Of a DNA stretch of 6,318 bases, positions 1 through 6,318 are shown one piece after another. A program made the translations under genes and the position numbers. Within the stretch, counting starts at the first letter, position 1, and each line of letters opens with the position of its first letter. This stretch comes from Bacteroidales bacterium UBA5537 (GTDB lineage: Bacteria; Bacteroidota; Bacteroidia; Bacteroidales; Lentimicrobiaceae), in contig DINP01000087.1 of NCBI GenBank assembly GCA_002426025.1, positions 34,443 to 40,760 of the forward strand. Direction: 5' to 3'. The notes below the pieces were generated by a model. That model worked only from the letters and a program-made list of their open reading frames with translations. It had not been told where the DNA came from and ran no database searches.

Positions 1-1113
1 GTAAGGAGTCCCGGCTGTGAGCAATTCGGGATCAACAAATGTATAGCTTGAACTATTGGGGTCGAGACTGGCAATTTCAACTGCTGCCCCACCGCCATCT
101 GAACGAAAAACCTTGTAACTGCTTACACCCGGGTCATTTTTGTATTCGTTCCATGTAAGTGTAGCCTTACGATGACACAAAGTGGTGGTTTCACCTTCGA
201 GTAGTATGGTATTAAGCGGATAGTTATAATTGATACTACCGCTACTTGAATTGCCGCACTGATCTTCAGCCTTCACAGCATACACAATAAATTCAGTGCA
301 GGGATCATGCACTATATCAGTATATTCCGTAACGTATCCGGTTGAACCTAAGAAAAAGAAACCAGCATCAAAATTTTCAACAACGTAAGAAGTAACATCA
401 TTTGTCGGGCTGTGCAACCAATGAACTTCTGCAATCCCATTGACAATGGTTACATAGGATAAAACCGGGTCCTTAGGCTGGTTGTCATCGCGGAAACTTC
501 CGCTGGCAACAGACGAATTTGCCACACAGCTTCCCGAAGAAAATTCTACCCTGTAAAAGAGGTTTGTGTTTGTACAATAGGGAGAGGAAATGGTATCGTT
601 GTATGAGGTATTACTGGTGTTGGCAATTAATGTATAGGTTCCTGCCAGTTCTTTTCTATAGATATTAAACACTCCTGTACTTCCGGCCTGTATCCTGTTC
701 CAGTCGAGGCGGGCAATACCCAGCCCGGCTCCGGCGTTGGAAACCGCAAGCATCATGCTGCGCAGATGATTGGATTCGGGTGAAACCTGGGGCGGAGATA
801 CAGTGAAGGTAACCAGATAAAGTTCATATCCTACTGATTGTCCATCGCTTACTGCTATATTTGTACTGCTGGTGGTATTGGTCAAATCAATTGAATTAGA
901 GACAGATCCACTGGTGGGCCGGTAAAAAAGCCGGAAGCCATCAAACGTTCCTGATGGAATCGACCATGAAACAGTTAGAGAGCCATCATCCTCTACCGAA
1001 ACACAATTCAAGGCAGGTACAGGCTGGGCACTAGCAATGGCAGGTGAAAGCAATAGCCCTGAAAATGCTAATAAAAACAGTAATATATTCAGTTTCAATT
1101 CAATCCTTCTCAT
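1..1113 (-). CDS. Secreted multi-Fn3-like repeat protein, 5' part only (C-terminus beyond window)
   Basis: This frame is open from an ATG at 1113 down to base 1 (371 codons, no stop), so the gene continues outside the window. The N-terminus (MRRIELKLNILLFLLAFSGL, then a small-residue stretch ending ASAQ near residue 30) is a typical Sec signal peptide with likely cleavage before Q30. The mature part reads as consecutive fibronectin-III-like beta-sandwich units at roughly residues 31-120, 121-214, 215-302 and 303 onward. Each has a Trp near the start (LTVSW, ARLDW, AEVHW, TLTW) and a later Tyr-rich strand (YELYLV, FYRVEF, FIVYAV, SYKVFR). Cysteine pairs C180/C196 and C272/C286 could form disulfides. 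No catalytic motif is visible. Similar Fn3-type proteins in Bacteroidota often end in a T9SS or gliding-type C-terminal domain, which cannot be checked here. A surface adhesin or matrix role is inferred. The gene is divergent from the large T9SS protein gene. Confidence 0.85.
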   Translation of the reverse strand, partial: MRRIELKLNILLFLLAFSGLLLSPAIASAQPVPALNCVSVEDDGSLTVSWSIPSGTFDGFRLFYRPTSGSVSNSIDLTNTTSSTNIAVSDGQSVGYELYLVTFTVSPPQVSPESNHLRSMMLAVSNAGAGLGIARLDWNRIQAGSTGVFNIYRKELAGTYTLIANTSNTSYNDTISSPYCTNTNLFYRVEFSSGSCVANSSVASGSFRDDNQPKDPVLSYVTIVNGIAEVHWLHSPTNDVTSYVVENFDAGFFFLGSTGYVTEYTDIVHDPCTEFIVYAVKAEDQCGNSSSGSINYNYPLNTILLEGETTTLCHRKATLTWNEYKNDPGVSSYKVFRSDGGGAAVEIASLDPNSSSYTFVDPELLTAGTPY

Positions 1114-1117
1114 ATAA

Positions 1118-1125
1118 CAAAGGTA
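1118..1125 (-). promoter_or_regulatory. Candidate Bacteroidota -7 promoter element for the leftward gene
   Basis: Read on the minus strand this is TACCTTTG, an exact match to the Bacteroidota -7 consensus TAnnTTTG. It ends only 4 bases before the ATG at 1113, so transcription would begin at or within a base or two of the start codon, giving a leaderless or nearly leaderless mRNA. No clear TTG or TTTG -33 element is found at the usual spacing; GTTTATAAAC at 1143-1152 occupies that area. The match could therefore be chance, or a true promoter could lie further upstream. Confidence 0.45.
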
Positions 1126-1282
1126 CAAAAAATAGATTCTTTGTTTATAAACTCGTTAAATACGCTTATATTATAAACAGTACTCACTGGAACTCTTTAA
1201 AATGATTCATCCTGATTTTTCCAGAATTATAAGTTTATGTCCGGAATACTGAAAAGTAAGGCCTTTCAGGACTAAATAATCA

Positions 1283-1314
1283 TTGGTTTTGCAATTTTCT
1301 GTAAAATATATTTG
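1283..1314 (+). promoter_or_regulatory. Possible upstream alternative promoter of the giant gene
   Basis: TATATTTG at 1307-1314 matches TAnnTTTG. A TTG at 1283-1285 lies 21 bases upstream of it, and a TTTG at 1288-1291 lies 15 bases upstream. If used, the leader would be about 110 bases long and would include the 1379-1401 palindrome. In AT-rich DNA this degenerate match is only weak evidence, and the site at 1335-1367 is the better candidate. Confidence 0.25.
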
Positions 1315-1334
1315 GTATAAATTAGTAGTTTTCC

Positions 1335-1367
1335 TTTGCTATTTGTTAATACATTCATCTACCTTTG
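1335..1367 (+). promoter_or_regulatory. Candidate Bacteroidota promoter for the giant T9SS protein gene
   Basis: TTTG at 1335-1338 is followed after 21 bases by TACCTTTG at 1360-1367, matching the Bacteroidota -33 (TTTG) and -7 (TAnnTTTG) elements recognised by the divergent primary sigma factor of this phylum. Transcription would start around 1371-1374, giving a leader of about 60 bases that contains the 1379-1401 palindrome. The same octamer occurs upstream of the other two genes in the window. Confidence 0.55.
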
Positions 1368-1378
1368 GCCACTTTTAT

Positions 1379-1401
1379 GATTAATATCCGGGATGTTAAT
1401 C
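1379..1401. promoter_or_regulatory. 23-bp near-perfect palindrome, operator-like
   Basis: The arms GATTAA and TTAATC flank a core of TATCC-G-GGATG. Of 11 opposed pairs around the central G at 1390, 10 are complementary; only T1385/G1395 mismatches, and it would be a G-U wobble in RNA. The site lies just downstream of the predicted transcription start and 31 bases before the ATG at 1433. This fits an operator for a dimeric repressor. An mRNA leader hairpin is possible but would have a very tight 3-base loop. Confidence 0.5.
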
Positions 1402-1432
1402 GGTCACTATTTCACTTCTTAAAAACACTACA

Positions 1433-4400
1433 ATGCATATGAAACATTTTTTCATTACAATTTTCTTTTTGAGCCTGTTCAGCTTTACCAGCATGGCACA
1501 GAGCGACGTACTAAGCCCAACGATTGTTGGAACAGGAACATTAATCGGGATTAGCCAGCCTTTAAAAGATATACCTGCTATCACAACTGCAGAGTATGAG
1601 GCTATGGAGGCAAAAGCCGCTCAGAAACTGCTTAACCCCAAACTTCGTACCCGCGAATTTCCTTTTGCCGAGACGGCTCTTCCCAAGGGCTCAGATAATG
1701 TATGGCAGAAGCAGATGGGAAAAACGGGTGTGGCCAGCGACCCTGTTGTAAATTTTCAGGGGCAGAATTCGCCTTACTTCCCACCAGACGAGAATGGTAC
1801 TGCAGGTCCAAACCATTATATGCAAACTGTAAATACTACCTATGCCATTTATTCAAAAACCGGAACATTATTAGCAGGTCCAACCAATATGAACCAGCTT
1901 TTCGGAAGTGTTCCGGGCGCAAGCTGTAACGACGGTGACCCGATTATTCTGTATGATGAAATGGCTGACCGTTGGATGGCTGCAGAGTTCTCGCTTTGTC
2001 AGAATCCCGACAGGATGCTGATTGCTATCTCAGCTACCAACGACCCGACCGGAAGCTGGTATCAGTACTCTTTCAATATGAGTGGAATGCCTGACTATGA
2101 GAAGTTTGGCATCTGGCCCGATGGCTATTATATGGGAACCAACACCTCGAACGGAACCGATATTTATGTTTTTGAACGTGAAGTTATGCTTGCAGGAGGT
2201 ACCAGTCCAAAAATGGTTTCTTTCGACAACCAGTGGAGACCAACATCAATTGATGGTTTTATGATGGTTCCGCCACTGGATAACGACGGCCCTGCAGCTC
2301 CTGCCGGATCACCAGGTATTTTTATCGCTTTCAACGATGATGCCATTGCCGGTGGCACCGATCAGCTCTGGCTGTATGAACTTGATGTTGACTGGACAAC
2401 AACTGCCAACTCAACTTTTACCCGTGTTCAGCAAATTGATGTTGCCCCTTTCGATAGCAACTTCGGTAATAACTGGAACAATATTAAACAACCTAACACC
2501 AGTCAGGAACTCGATGCCATTCCGCAGGTAGTGATGAATGCTCCTCAGTACCGGAATTTTGGCTCTTACCAAACCATTGTCTGCTGCCACACGGTTGATG
2601 TTGATGCAACCGACCATGCCGGAGTACGCTGGTATGAATTGCGCAAAACCAGCGGCAACTGGACCATCAGGCAACAGGGGACTTACGCACCTGATGCGCA
2701 TTCGCGCTGGATGGGAAGTATTGTAATGAATGGCAACAACGAAATAGGCCTTGGATATTCTATTTCAAGCACTTCCGTTTTCCCGGGAATAAGATACACC
2801 GGCCAGACTGCAGAAGAATATGCCAACGCAAGTGGTATTATGGATGCCCCTGAAGGTATAATCTGGGAAGGAACCGCTTCTCAAACCGGTGCTAACCGCT
2901 GGGGAGATTACTCATTGCTTTGTGTTGACCCCGCCGATGACGAAACTTTCTGGTACACCAATCAATATGCAGGTGGAGGTCAAAAAACCAGAATCGCCTC
3001 CTTCAACATTGGTCCCCTAGGCCCAAATACCAACTTTATTGCTGATAATACCCTGCCATGCCTAAACGAGACGGTTGAATTTACCGATCTTACAACCGGT
3101 AACCCAACTTCGTGGTCGTGGTCATTTTCGCCAAATACAGTAGTTTATACTGGTGGAACAAACAGTAGTTCTGCTGAGCCACAGGTTCAGTTTACTGCTT
3201 ATGGAAATTACGATGTTACCCTTACAGCAACCAATGCCGGAGGAAGTATTGGAGAAACAAAGATTTCGTATATCTCTGTAAACGAAGCCAATGCCAATTT
3301 CACCGCATCACCGGTAAGTATCGTTGTGAATAACCCTACCACCTTTACTGATGCTTCAACCTGCGATGTAAATACATGGATGTGGGATTTTGGCGCAGAT
3401 GCAAATCCGGCTACAGCCGATACACAGGGACCACATACCGTAACTTATTCAACCACAGGATTAAAAACAGTGAGCTTGACTGTTAATGGCAATGCTACTG
3501 CAACCAAAACGGACTATATAAATGTAATTGCCGATACGTTTGTAATGAATAACTCTTCAGTTACAACCTGTAGCGGAACATTTTTCGATCCGGGTGGAGA
3601 AGCCAACAACTACGGCAACAACCAGAGCTATACCATGGTATTTAATTCTGCCCTGCCAAATCATCAGATACGTCTGGATTTTGCCGAATTTAACCTCGAA
3701 GCCAGCACCAACTGCAGCAACGATTACATCACCATCCATAACGGTAAAACACCGTTTGCACCGGCATTGGGAAAATGGTGTGGAAACGATTCGCCCGGCC
3801 TTATAGTTTCTGATAACGCTACAGGCTCACTGACAGTCGTTTTCCGCAGTAACAGCAGTATCAATGCATCGGGTTGGATGGCAATTGTAAGCTGTATCAG
3901 CGCCGTTGCAAATCCGGTTGCACTGGATGCCGTTGAAGCTGGTGATGCACAGATTGATCTTAACTGGACTAAAAACGCAGCCAATGATAATGTAATGCTG
4001 GCATGGTCGGCTGATGGGACATTCGGTATGCCCGTTGCCGGAACAGCTTATAATGCAGGCGAATCCATCAGCGGCGGTGGTACAATAATTTATAATGGTG
4101 ATGCACAAACCTATAACCATTCCGGCCTGAACGCTGCAACTACCTACTATTACAAAGCCTTCTCGGTGGATGCCGATCTGAATTATTCTGCCGGAATAAC
4201 CGACAATGCCACTACGGCCTCTGCTCCTCCGACTTTATCAGTTACACCAGAGAGTCAAATAGTTTCTGATGCCATGGGTAGCACCGAATTTACTATTGTT
4301 TCCAATTCAGCCTGGACTGCCCAAAGCGATGCTTTCTGGTGCACAGTTACACCTTCGGGTAACGGTGATGGCACTATAACTGCCGATTATACTCAAAACC

Positions 4401-5536
4401 TTACTGCTTCTGAGCGCACTGCGATTGTTACTATTACTGTTGCCGGCCTCAACCCTGTAGAAGTAAGTGTAATCCAATCGGGTGCATTACCAACATTAGT
4501 GGTTGATCCGACTAGTTACAATGTTGGTGTTGCTGCAGGAATCGTTGAATTTATCATCACCTCAAATGCAGACTGGTCATGCAGTACAACTACAGACTGG
4601 GTTACCATCACCCCTTCAGGTTCAGGTATTGGAACCCTTTACGTTAATTACGAAGAAAACACGCTTGCATCAGCCCGTACAGCTGAAATTACGGTTACCG
4701 TTGCCGGACTCAATCCGGTAACAGTTTCGCTAAACCAGGCTGCTGCTGAAGCTTACCTTGCCATAGAGCCACTGTTGATACAGGTTTCAGCCGATGCCGG
4801 AATTGCTGAATTGCTGATTTCAACCAATACCAACTGGACAGTTGGCGAGAATGCAGACTGGCTCAGCGCCCCTGCTTCAGGAAGTGGAACCGCGATTATA
4901 CAACTCACTTATGAGCAAAACCAGGCAATTACAATGCGCGAGACGGTCGTAACGATTGCCGGAAGCAGCCTTTCGGCAGATGCAACATTACAACAGGCGG
5001 GAGCTGAACCTATGGTTTCGGTGAGCCCCGAAAACCTGGATGTGATGTATCTGGCCGGAAGTGTTAATTTTGGTATAACTTCAAATACCGACTGGACGGC
5101 TACAGCCGATTCAACATGGCTTACTGTAACGCCTTCGGGCAGTATGTCGGGAACACTGGTTGCAAACTATCTGCAGAATCCGTATTATGCCGAGCGGGTT
5201 TCTACCATTTCGGTGATGGTCGCCGGTAAAGAACCACAAAAAGTAACGCTTACCCAATCAAGTTCAGAACTTTCCATCGAAGAATCTGATAATCAGGGGC
5301 TGCGGATTTTCCCCAACCCAACCAAAGGATTGTTTGTGCTGGAGGTTGACAAAGCAAAATATCCAGCCATGGAAGTACAGCTTACCGACCTTAACGGCCA
5401 TAGTGTGATGAGTAGAAACTGCAGTGGTGAAGACCGGTATATCTTTGATGTAAACAACCTTAAACAAGGCACCTATTCCATAAGAATAAAAACTGACAAC
5501 AACCTGATAACCAGAAAGATTGTAATTATCAGGTAA
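1433..5536 (+). CDS. Large modular T9SS-secreted protein (N-terminal module, PKD x2, CUB, Fn3, BACON x4, type A sorting domain)
   Basis: Complete 1367-residue exported protein. An ATG at 1433 is used, with a second in-frame ATG at 1439. An in-frame TAA at 1397 excludes a longer start. The signal peptide is KHFFITIFFLSLFSFTSMAQ, with likely cleavage after A22. Residues 23-104 are a linker or propeptide. Residues ~105-527 form a large module with PPDENGTAGPNHY (117-129), DPIILYDEMADRW (169-181), PDYEKFGIWPDGYY (220-233) and NRWGDYS (488-494). I have seen this pattern in other large secreted bacterial proteins, but I cannot name its function. Then come PKD ~531-618 (WSFS), PKD ~620-700 (WDFG), and CUB ~711-823 (C713, C761, C783, C821; likely calcium ligands E756 and D764). 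An Fn3-like domain spans ~826-930, four BACON repeats 933-1278, and a T9SS type A sorting domain 1290-1367 (FPNPTKG, GTYSIRI, KIVIIR). The sorting domain implies export through the outer membrane and surface attachment or release. The binding domains suggest adhesion to glycans or particulate substrate. This role is inferred, and no classical hydrolase motif is seen. Confidence 0.93.
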   Translation: MHMKHFFITIFFLSLFSFTSMAQSDVLSPTIVGTGTLIGISQPLKDIPAITTAEYEAMEAKAAQKLLNPKLRTREFPFAETALPKGSDNVWQKQMGKTGVASDPVVNFQGQNSPYFPPDENGTAGPNHYMQTVNTTYAIYSKTGTLLAGPTNMNQLFGSVPGASCNDGDPIILYDEMADRWMAAEFSLCQNPDRMLIAISATNDPTGSWYQYSFNMSGMPDYEKFGIWPDGYYMGTNTSNGTDIYVFEREVMLAGGTSPKMVSFDNQWRPTSIDGFMMVPPLDNDGPAAPAGSPGIFIAFNDDAIAGGTDQLWLYELDVDWTTTANSTFTRVQQIDVAPFDSNFGNNWNNIKQPNTSQELDAIPQVVMNAPQYRNFGSYQTIVCCHTVDVDATDHAGVRWYELRKTSGNWTIRQQGTYAPDAHSRWMGSIVMNGNNEIGLGYSISSTSVFPGIRYTGQTAEEYANASGIMDAPEGIIWEGTASQTGANRWGDYSLLCVDPADDETFWYTNQYAGGGQKTRIASFNIGPLGPNTNFIADNTLPCLNETVEFTDLTTGNPTSWSWSFSPNTVVYTGGTNSSSAEPQVQFTAYGNYDVTLTATNAGGSIGETKISYISVNEANANFTASPVSIVVNNPTTFTDASTCDVNTWMWDFGADANPATADTQGPHTVTYSTTGLKTVSLTVNGNATATKTDYINVIADTFVMNNSSVTTCSGTFFDPGGEANNYGNNQSYTMVFNSALPNHQIRLDFAEFNLEASTNCSNDYITIHNGKTPFAPALGKWCGNDSPGLIVSDNATGSLTVVFRSNSSINASGWMAIVSCISAVANPVALDAVEAGDAQIDLNWTKNAANDNVMLAWSADGTFGMPVAGTAYNAGESISGGGTIIYNGDAQTYNHSGLNAATTYYYKAFSVDADLNYSAGITDNATTASAPPTLSVTPESQIVSDAMGSTEFTIVSNSAWTAQSDAFWCTVTPSGNGDGTITADYTQNLTASERTAIVTITVAGLNPVEVSVIQSGALPTLVVDPTSYNVGVAAGIVEFIITSNADWSCSTTTDWVTITPSGSGIGTLYVNYEENTLASARTAEITVTVAGLNPVTVSLNQAAAEAYLAIEPLLIQVSADAGIAELLISTNTNWTVGENADWLSAPASGSGTAIIQLTYEQNQAITMRETVVTIAGSSLSADATLQQAGAEPMVSVSPENLDVMYLAGSVNFGITSNTDWTATADSTWLTVTPSGSMSGTLVANYLQNPYYAERVSTISVMVAGKEPQKVTLTQSSSELSIEESDNQGLRIFPNPTKGLFVLEVDKAKYPAMEVQLTDLNGHSVMSRNCSGEDRYIFDVNNLKQGTYSIRIKTDNNLITRKIVIIR
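4229..5266 (+). repeat. Four tandem BACON-domain repeats within the giant gene
   Basis: The units are at residues 933-1018, 1020-1105, 1107-1191 and 1193-1278. Each begins with a segment like LSVTPE, then a strand ending in SN-x-x-W (W961, W1049, W1135, W1221), a second Trp (W969, W1056, W1143, W1229) and a (P)SG turn, and closes with a strand ending in Q plus small residues. The second Trp recurs every 87, 87 and 86 residues. Units 1 and 2 share TVAGLNPV exactly and are closest to each other. Unit 3 is the most divergent (VTIAGSSL instead). BACON domains are known from Bacteroidota glycan-active proteins as carbohydrate-binding or spacer modules; which applies here is unknown. Confidence 0.85.
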
Positions 5537-5555
5537 ATCTGAATAAAATTCTATC

Positions 5556-5591
5556 AAATGGGGATGGTTTACAGAATCATCCCCATTTTTT
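5556..5591 (+). terminator. Strong intrinsic terminator of the giant gene
   Basis: AAATGGGGATG (5556-5566) pairs perfectly with CATCCCCATTT (5578-5588). The stem can extend inward by G5567-T5577, T5568-A5576 and T5569-A5575 to leave a 5-base loop. A run of six T (5586-5591) ends the structure. It starts 20 bases after the TAA at 5534-5536 and separates this gene from glyA. The stem is also symmetric for the opposite strand but lacks a comparable U-run there, so it should act mainly rightward. Confidence 0.92.
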
Positions 5592-5649
5592 GATTTATTT
5601 GAATGAACGATTTCTTTTTCAACCATTAAGGGCAATAAATATCTTTTTA

Positions 5650-5657
5650 TACCTTTG
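5650..5657 (+). promoter_or_regulatory. Candidate -7 promoter element for glyA
   Basis: TACCTTTG is an exact match to the Bacteroidota -7 consensus and is identical to the octamers upstream of the other two genes. It lies beyond the preceding terminator and predicts a transcription start near 5661-5664 and a glyA leader of about 120 bases. The -33 element is weak (TTA at 5626-5628 at 21-base spacing). Confidence 0.5.
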
Positions 5658-5664
5658 CCCAGCA

Positions 5665-5743
5665 TTTCGGGAAAACCCTGAAACCAAAATCTTGTTTTTA
5701 TTTTACTGATAGCCTATTACTTGACTGCCTTCCAACAAGGGCA
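5665..5743 (+). other. glyA leader with two small potential hairpins
   Basis: TTTCGGG (5665-5671) can pair with the stretch ending CCTGAAA (5677-5683), seven pairs including one G-U, right at the predicted 5' end of the mRNA. TGCCTT (5726-5731) can pair with AGGGCA (5738-5743), six pairs including one G-U. Neither is followed directly by a U-run. I do not recognise a glycine, tetrahydrofolate or SAM riboswitch here. Short hairpins like these can arise by chance. Confidence 0.2.
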
Positions 5744-5785
5744 TGATTTGTTTTAACATCAATAAACCTAAAATATATTGCAATC

Positions 5786-6318
5786 ATGAAAAAGGATAAG
5801 CAGGTTTTCGACCTGATCAAAGAGGAAAAAGAGCGCCAGATGATGGGCATCGAACTTATTGCCTCTGAAAACTTTGTCAGTCAGCAGGTGCTGGATGCTA
5901 TGGGATCGGTACTTACCAACAAATACGCTGAAGGATATCCCGGGAAGCGCTATTATGGCGGCTGCCAGATTGTTGACCAGACCGAGCAGTTGGCCATTGA
6001 CCGCGCCAAGGCGCTTTTCGGAGCCGAGTGGGCCAATGTTCAGCCACACTCAGGAGCCCAGGCCAATATGGCGGTGCTTATGGCTGTGCTGAAACCCGGG
6101 GATACCTTTATGGGCCTCAACCTGGCACATGGCGGACACCTTTCACATGGTTCACCGGTTAATTCATCAGGTATCCTTTACAATCCTGTTGCCTATGGCG
6201 TGGAAGAGGAAACCGGAATGGTGAATTACGATAAGATGGAAGCTGCTGCACTCGAAACAAAGCCAAAACTGATTATTGCCGGTGCATCGGCCTATTCGCG
6301 CGACTGGGATTACAAACG
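5786..6318 (+). CDS. glyA: Serine hydroxymethyltransferase, N-terminal part (cut by window end)
   Basis: This PLP enzyme interconverts serine plus tetrahydrofolate with glycine plus 5,10-methylene-tetrahydrofolate, the main source of one-carbon units, in the cytoplasm. The first 177 codons are present, out of a usual length of about 420. Family signatures are clear: ELIASENFVS (23-32), TNKYAEGYPGKRYYGGC (44-60), NVQPHSGAQAN (84-94), NLAHGGHLSHGSPVN (112-126) and a SAYS motif (168-171). By alignment from memory to E. coli GlyA, S27, E49, Y56/Y57, H118 and S168 match active-site or PLP-contact residues S35, E57, Y64/Y65, H126 and S175. The PLP-binding lysine lies beyond the window. An in-frame TGA at 5744 rules out an upstream extension, and the ATG has no Shine-Dalgarno, as is normal in Bacteroidota. 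The gene follows a terminator and has its own promoter candidate, so it is probably transcribed separately. Confidence 0.98.
   Translation, partial: MKKDKQVFDLIKEEKERQMMGIELIASENFVSQQVLDAMGSVLTNKYAEGYPGKRYYGGCQIVDQTEQLAIDRAKALFGAEWANVQPHSGAQANMAVLMAVLKPGDTFMGLNLAHGGHLSHGSPVNSSGILYNPVAYGVEEETGMVNYDKMEAAALETKPKLIIAGASAYSRDWDYK

Larger units (their letters stand above)
1114..1432. other. Divergent intergenic region (319 bp)
   Basis: This AT-rich non-coding stretch lies between the start codons of two divergent exported-protein genes. It holds -7-type promoter octamers in both directions (1118-1125 minus; 1307-1314 and 1360-1367 plus) and a 23-bp near-perfect palindrome at 1379-1401. Smaller symmetric sites are GTTTATAAAC at 1143-1152, with its last eight bases (TTATAAAC) repeated at 1171-1178, and ATGATTCAT at 1202-1210. 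No convincing small gene, tRNA or riboswitch was seen. Confidence 0.8.

Noticed and set aside
1396..1584. Minus-strand open frame of 62 codons opposite the signal-peptide region of the giant gene
   Set aside because: It is antisense to a clear signal peptide, has no recognisable domain, and ends within the palindrome. It is best explained as a shadow of the coding strand.
3827..4120. Minus-strand frame of 97 codons opposite the CUB and Fn3 region
   Set aside because: The plus-strand frame encodes clear CUB and Fn3-like domains here. The antisense product is cysteine- and isoleucine-rich without a recognisable pattern.
4229..5266. Repeats considered as a CRISPR or mobile-element signature
   Set aside because: The periodicity is about 260 bases, in frame, and reflects protein-domain duplication. 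There are no short identical repeats with spacers and no terminal inverted repeats.
5264..5665. Minus-strand open frame of 133 codons over the end of the giant gene and its terminator
   Set aside because: It is antisense to the conserved T9SS sorting domain and runs through the terminator hairpin. Its product shows no recognisable features and there is no clear promoter, so it is most likely a chance frame.
5537..5785. Possible riboswitch controlling glyA
   Set aside because: The leader is only about 120 bases from the predicted start, the hairpins are short, and no conserved glycine, tetrahydrofolate or SAM riboswitch core was recognised.

Overview
The window looks like chromosomal DNA of a Bacteroidota (Bacteroidales-like) bacterium. 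Four things support this: a type IX secretion (T9SS) C-terminal sorting domain, tandem BACON domains, the Bacteroidota -7 promoter octamer TACCTTTG upstream of all three genes, and AT-rich leaders without a Shine-Dalgarno sequence. The partial GlyA also reads most like Bacteroidales versions of the enzyme. The assignment is made by eye, without database searches.

Layout: (1) Bases 1-1113, minus strand: the first 371 codons of a secreted protein built of fibronectin-III-like repeats, whose C-terminus lies outside the window. (2) Bases 1114-1432: a 319-bp divergent intergenic region with candidate promoters in both directions and a 23-bp near-perfect palindrome (1379-1401) in the leader of the rightward gene. 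(3) Bases 1433-5536, plus strand: a complete 1367-residue modular surface or secreted protein. Its order is signal peptide, a large N-terminal module that I recognise only as a recurring secreted-protein type, two PKD domains, CUB, Fn3-like, four BACON repeats, and a T9SS type A sorting domain. (4) Bases 5537-5785: a strong intrinsic terminator, then a promoter and leader for the next gene. (5) Bases 5786-6318, plus strand: the first 177 codons of glyA, serine hydroxymethyltransferase, cut by the window end.

The two divergent genes both encode exported, multi-domain, adhesin-like proteins and may share regulation through the region between them. glyA is a housekeeping one-carbon metabolism gene. 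It is separated from the giant gene by the terminator and appears to be an independent unit. I see no RNA genes, CRISPR array, insertion sequence or clear sign of a new defence or mobile system. The most interesting items are the operator-like palindrome, the uncharacterised ~420-residue N-terminal module of the giant protein, and the apparently leaderless promoter of the leftward gene.
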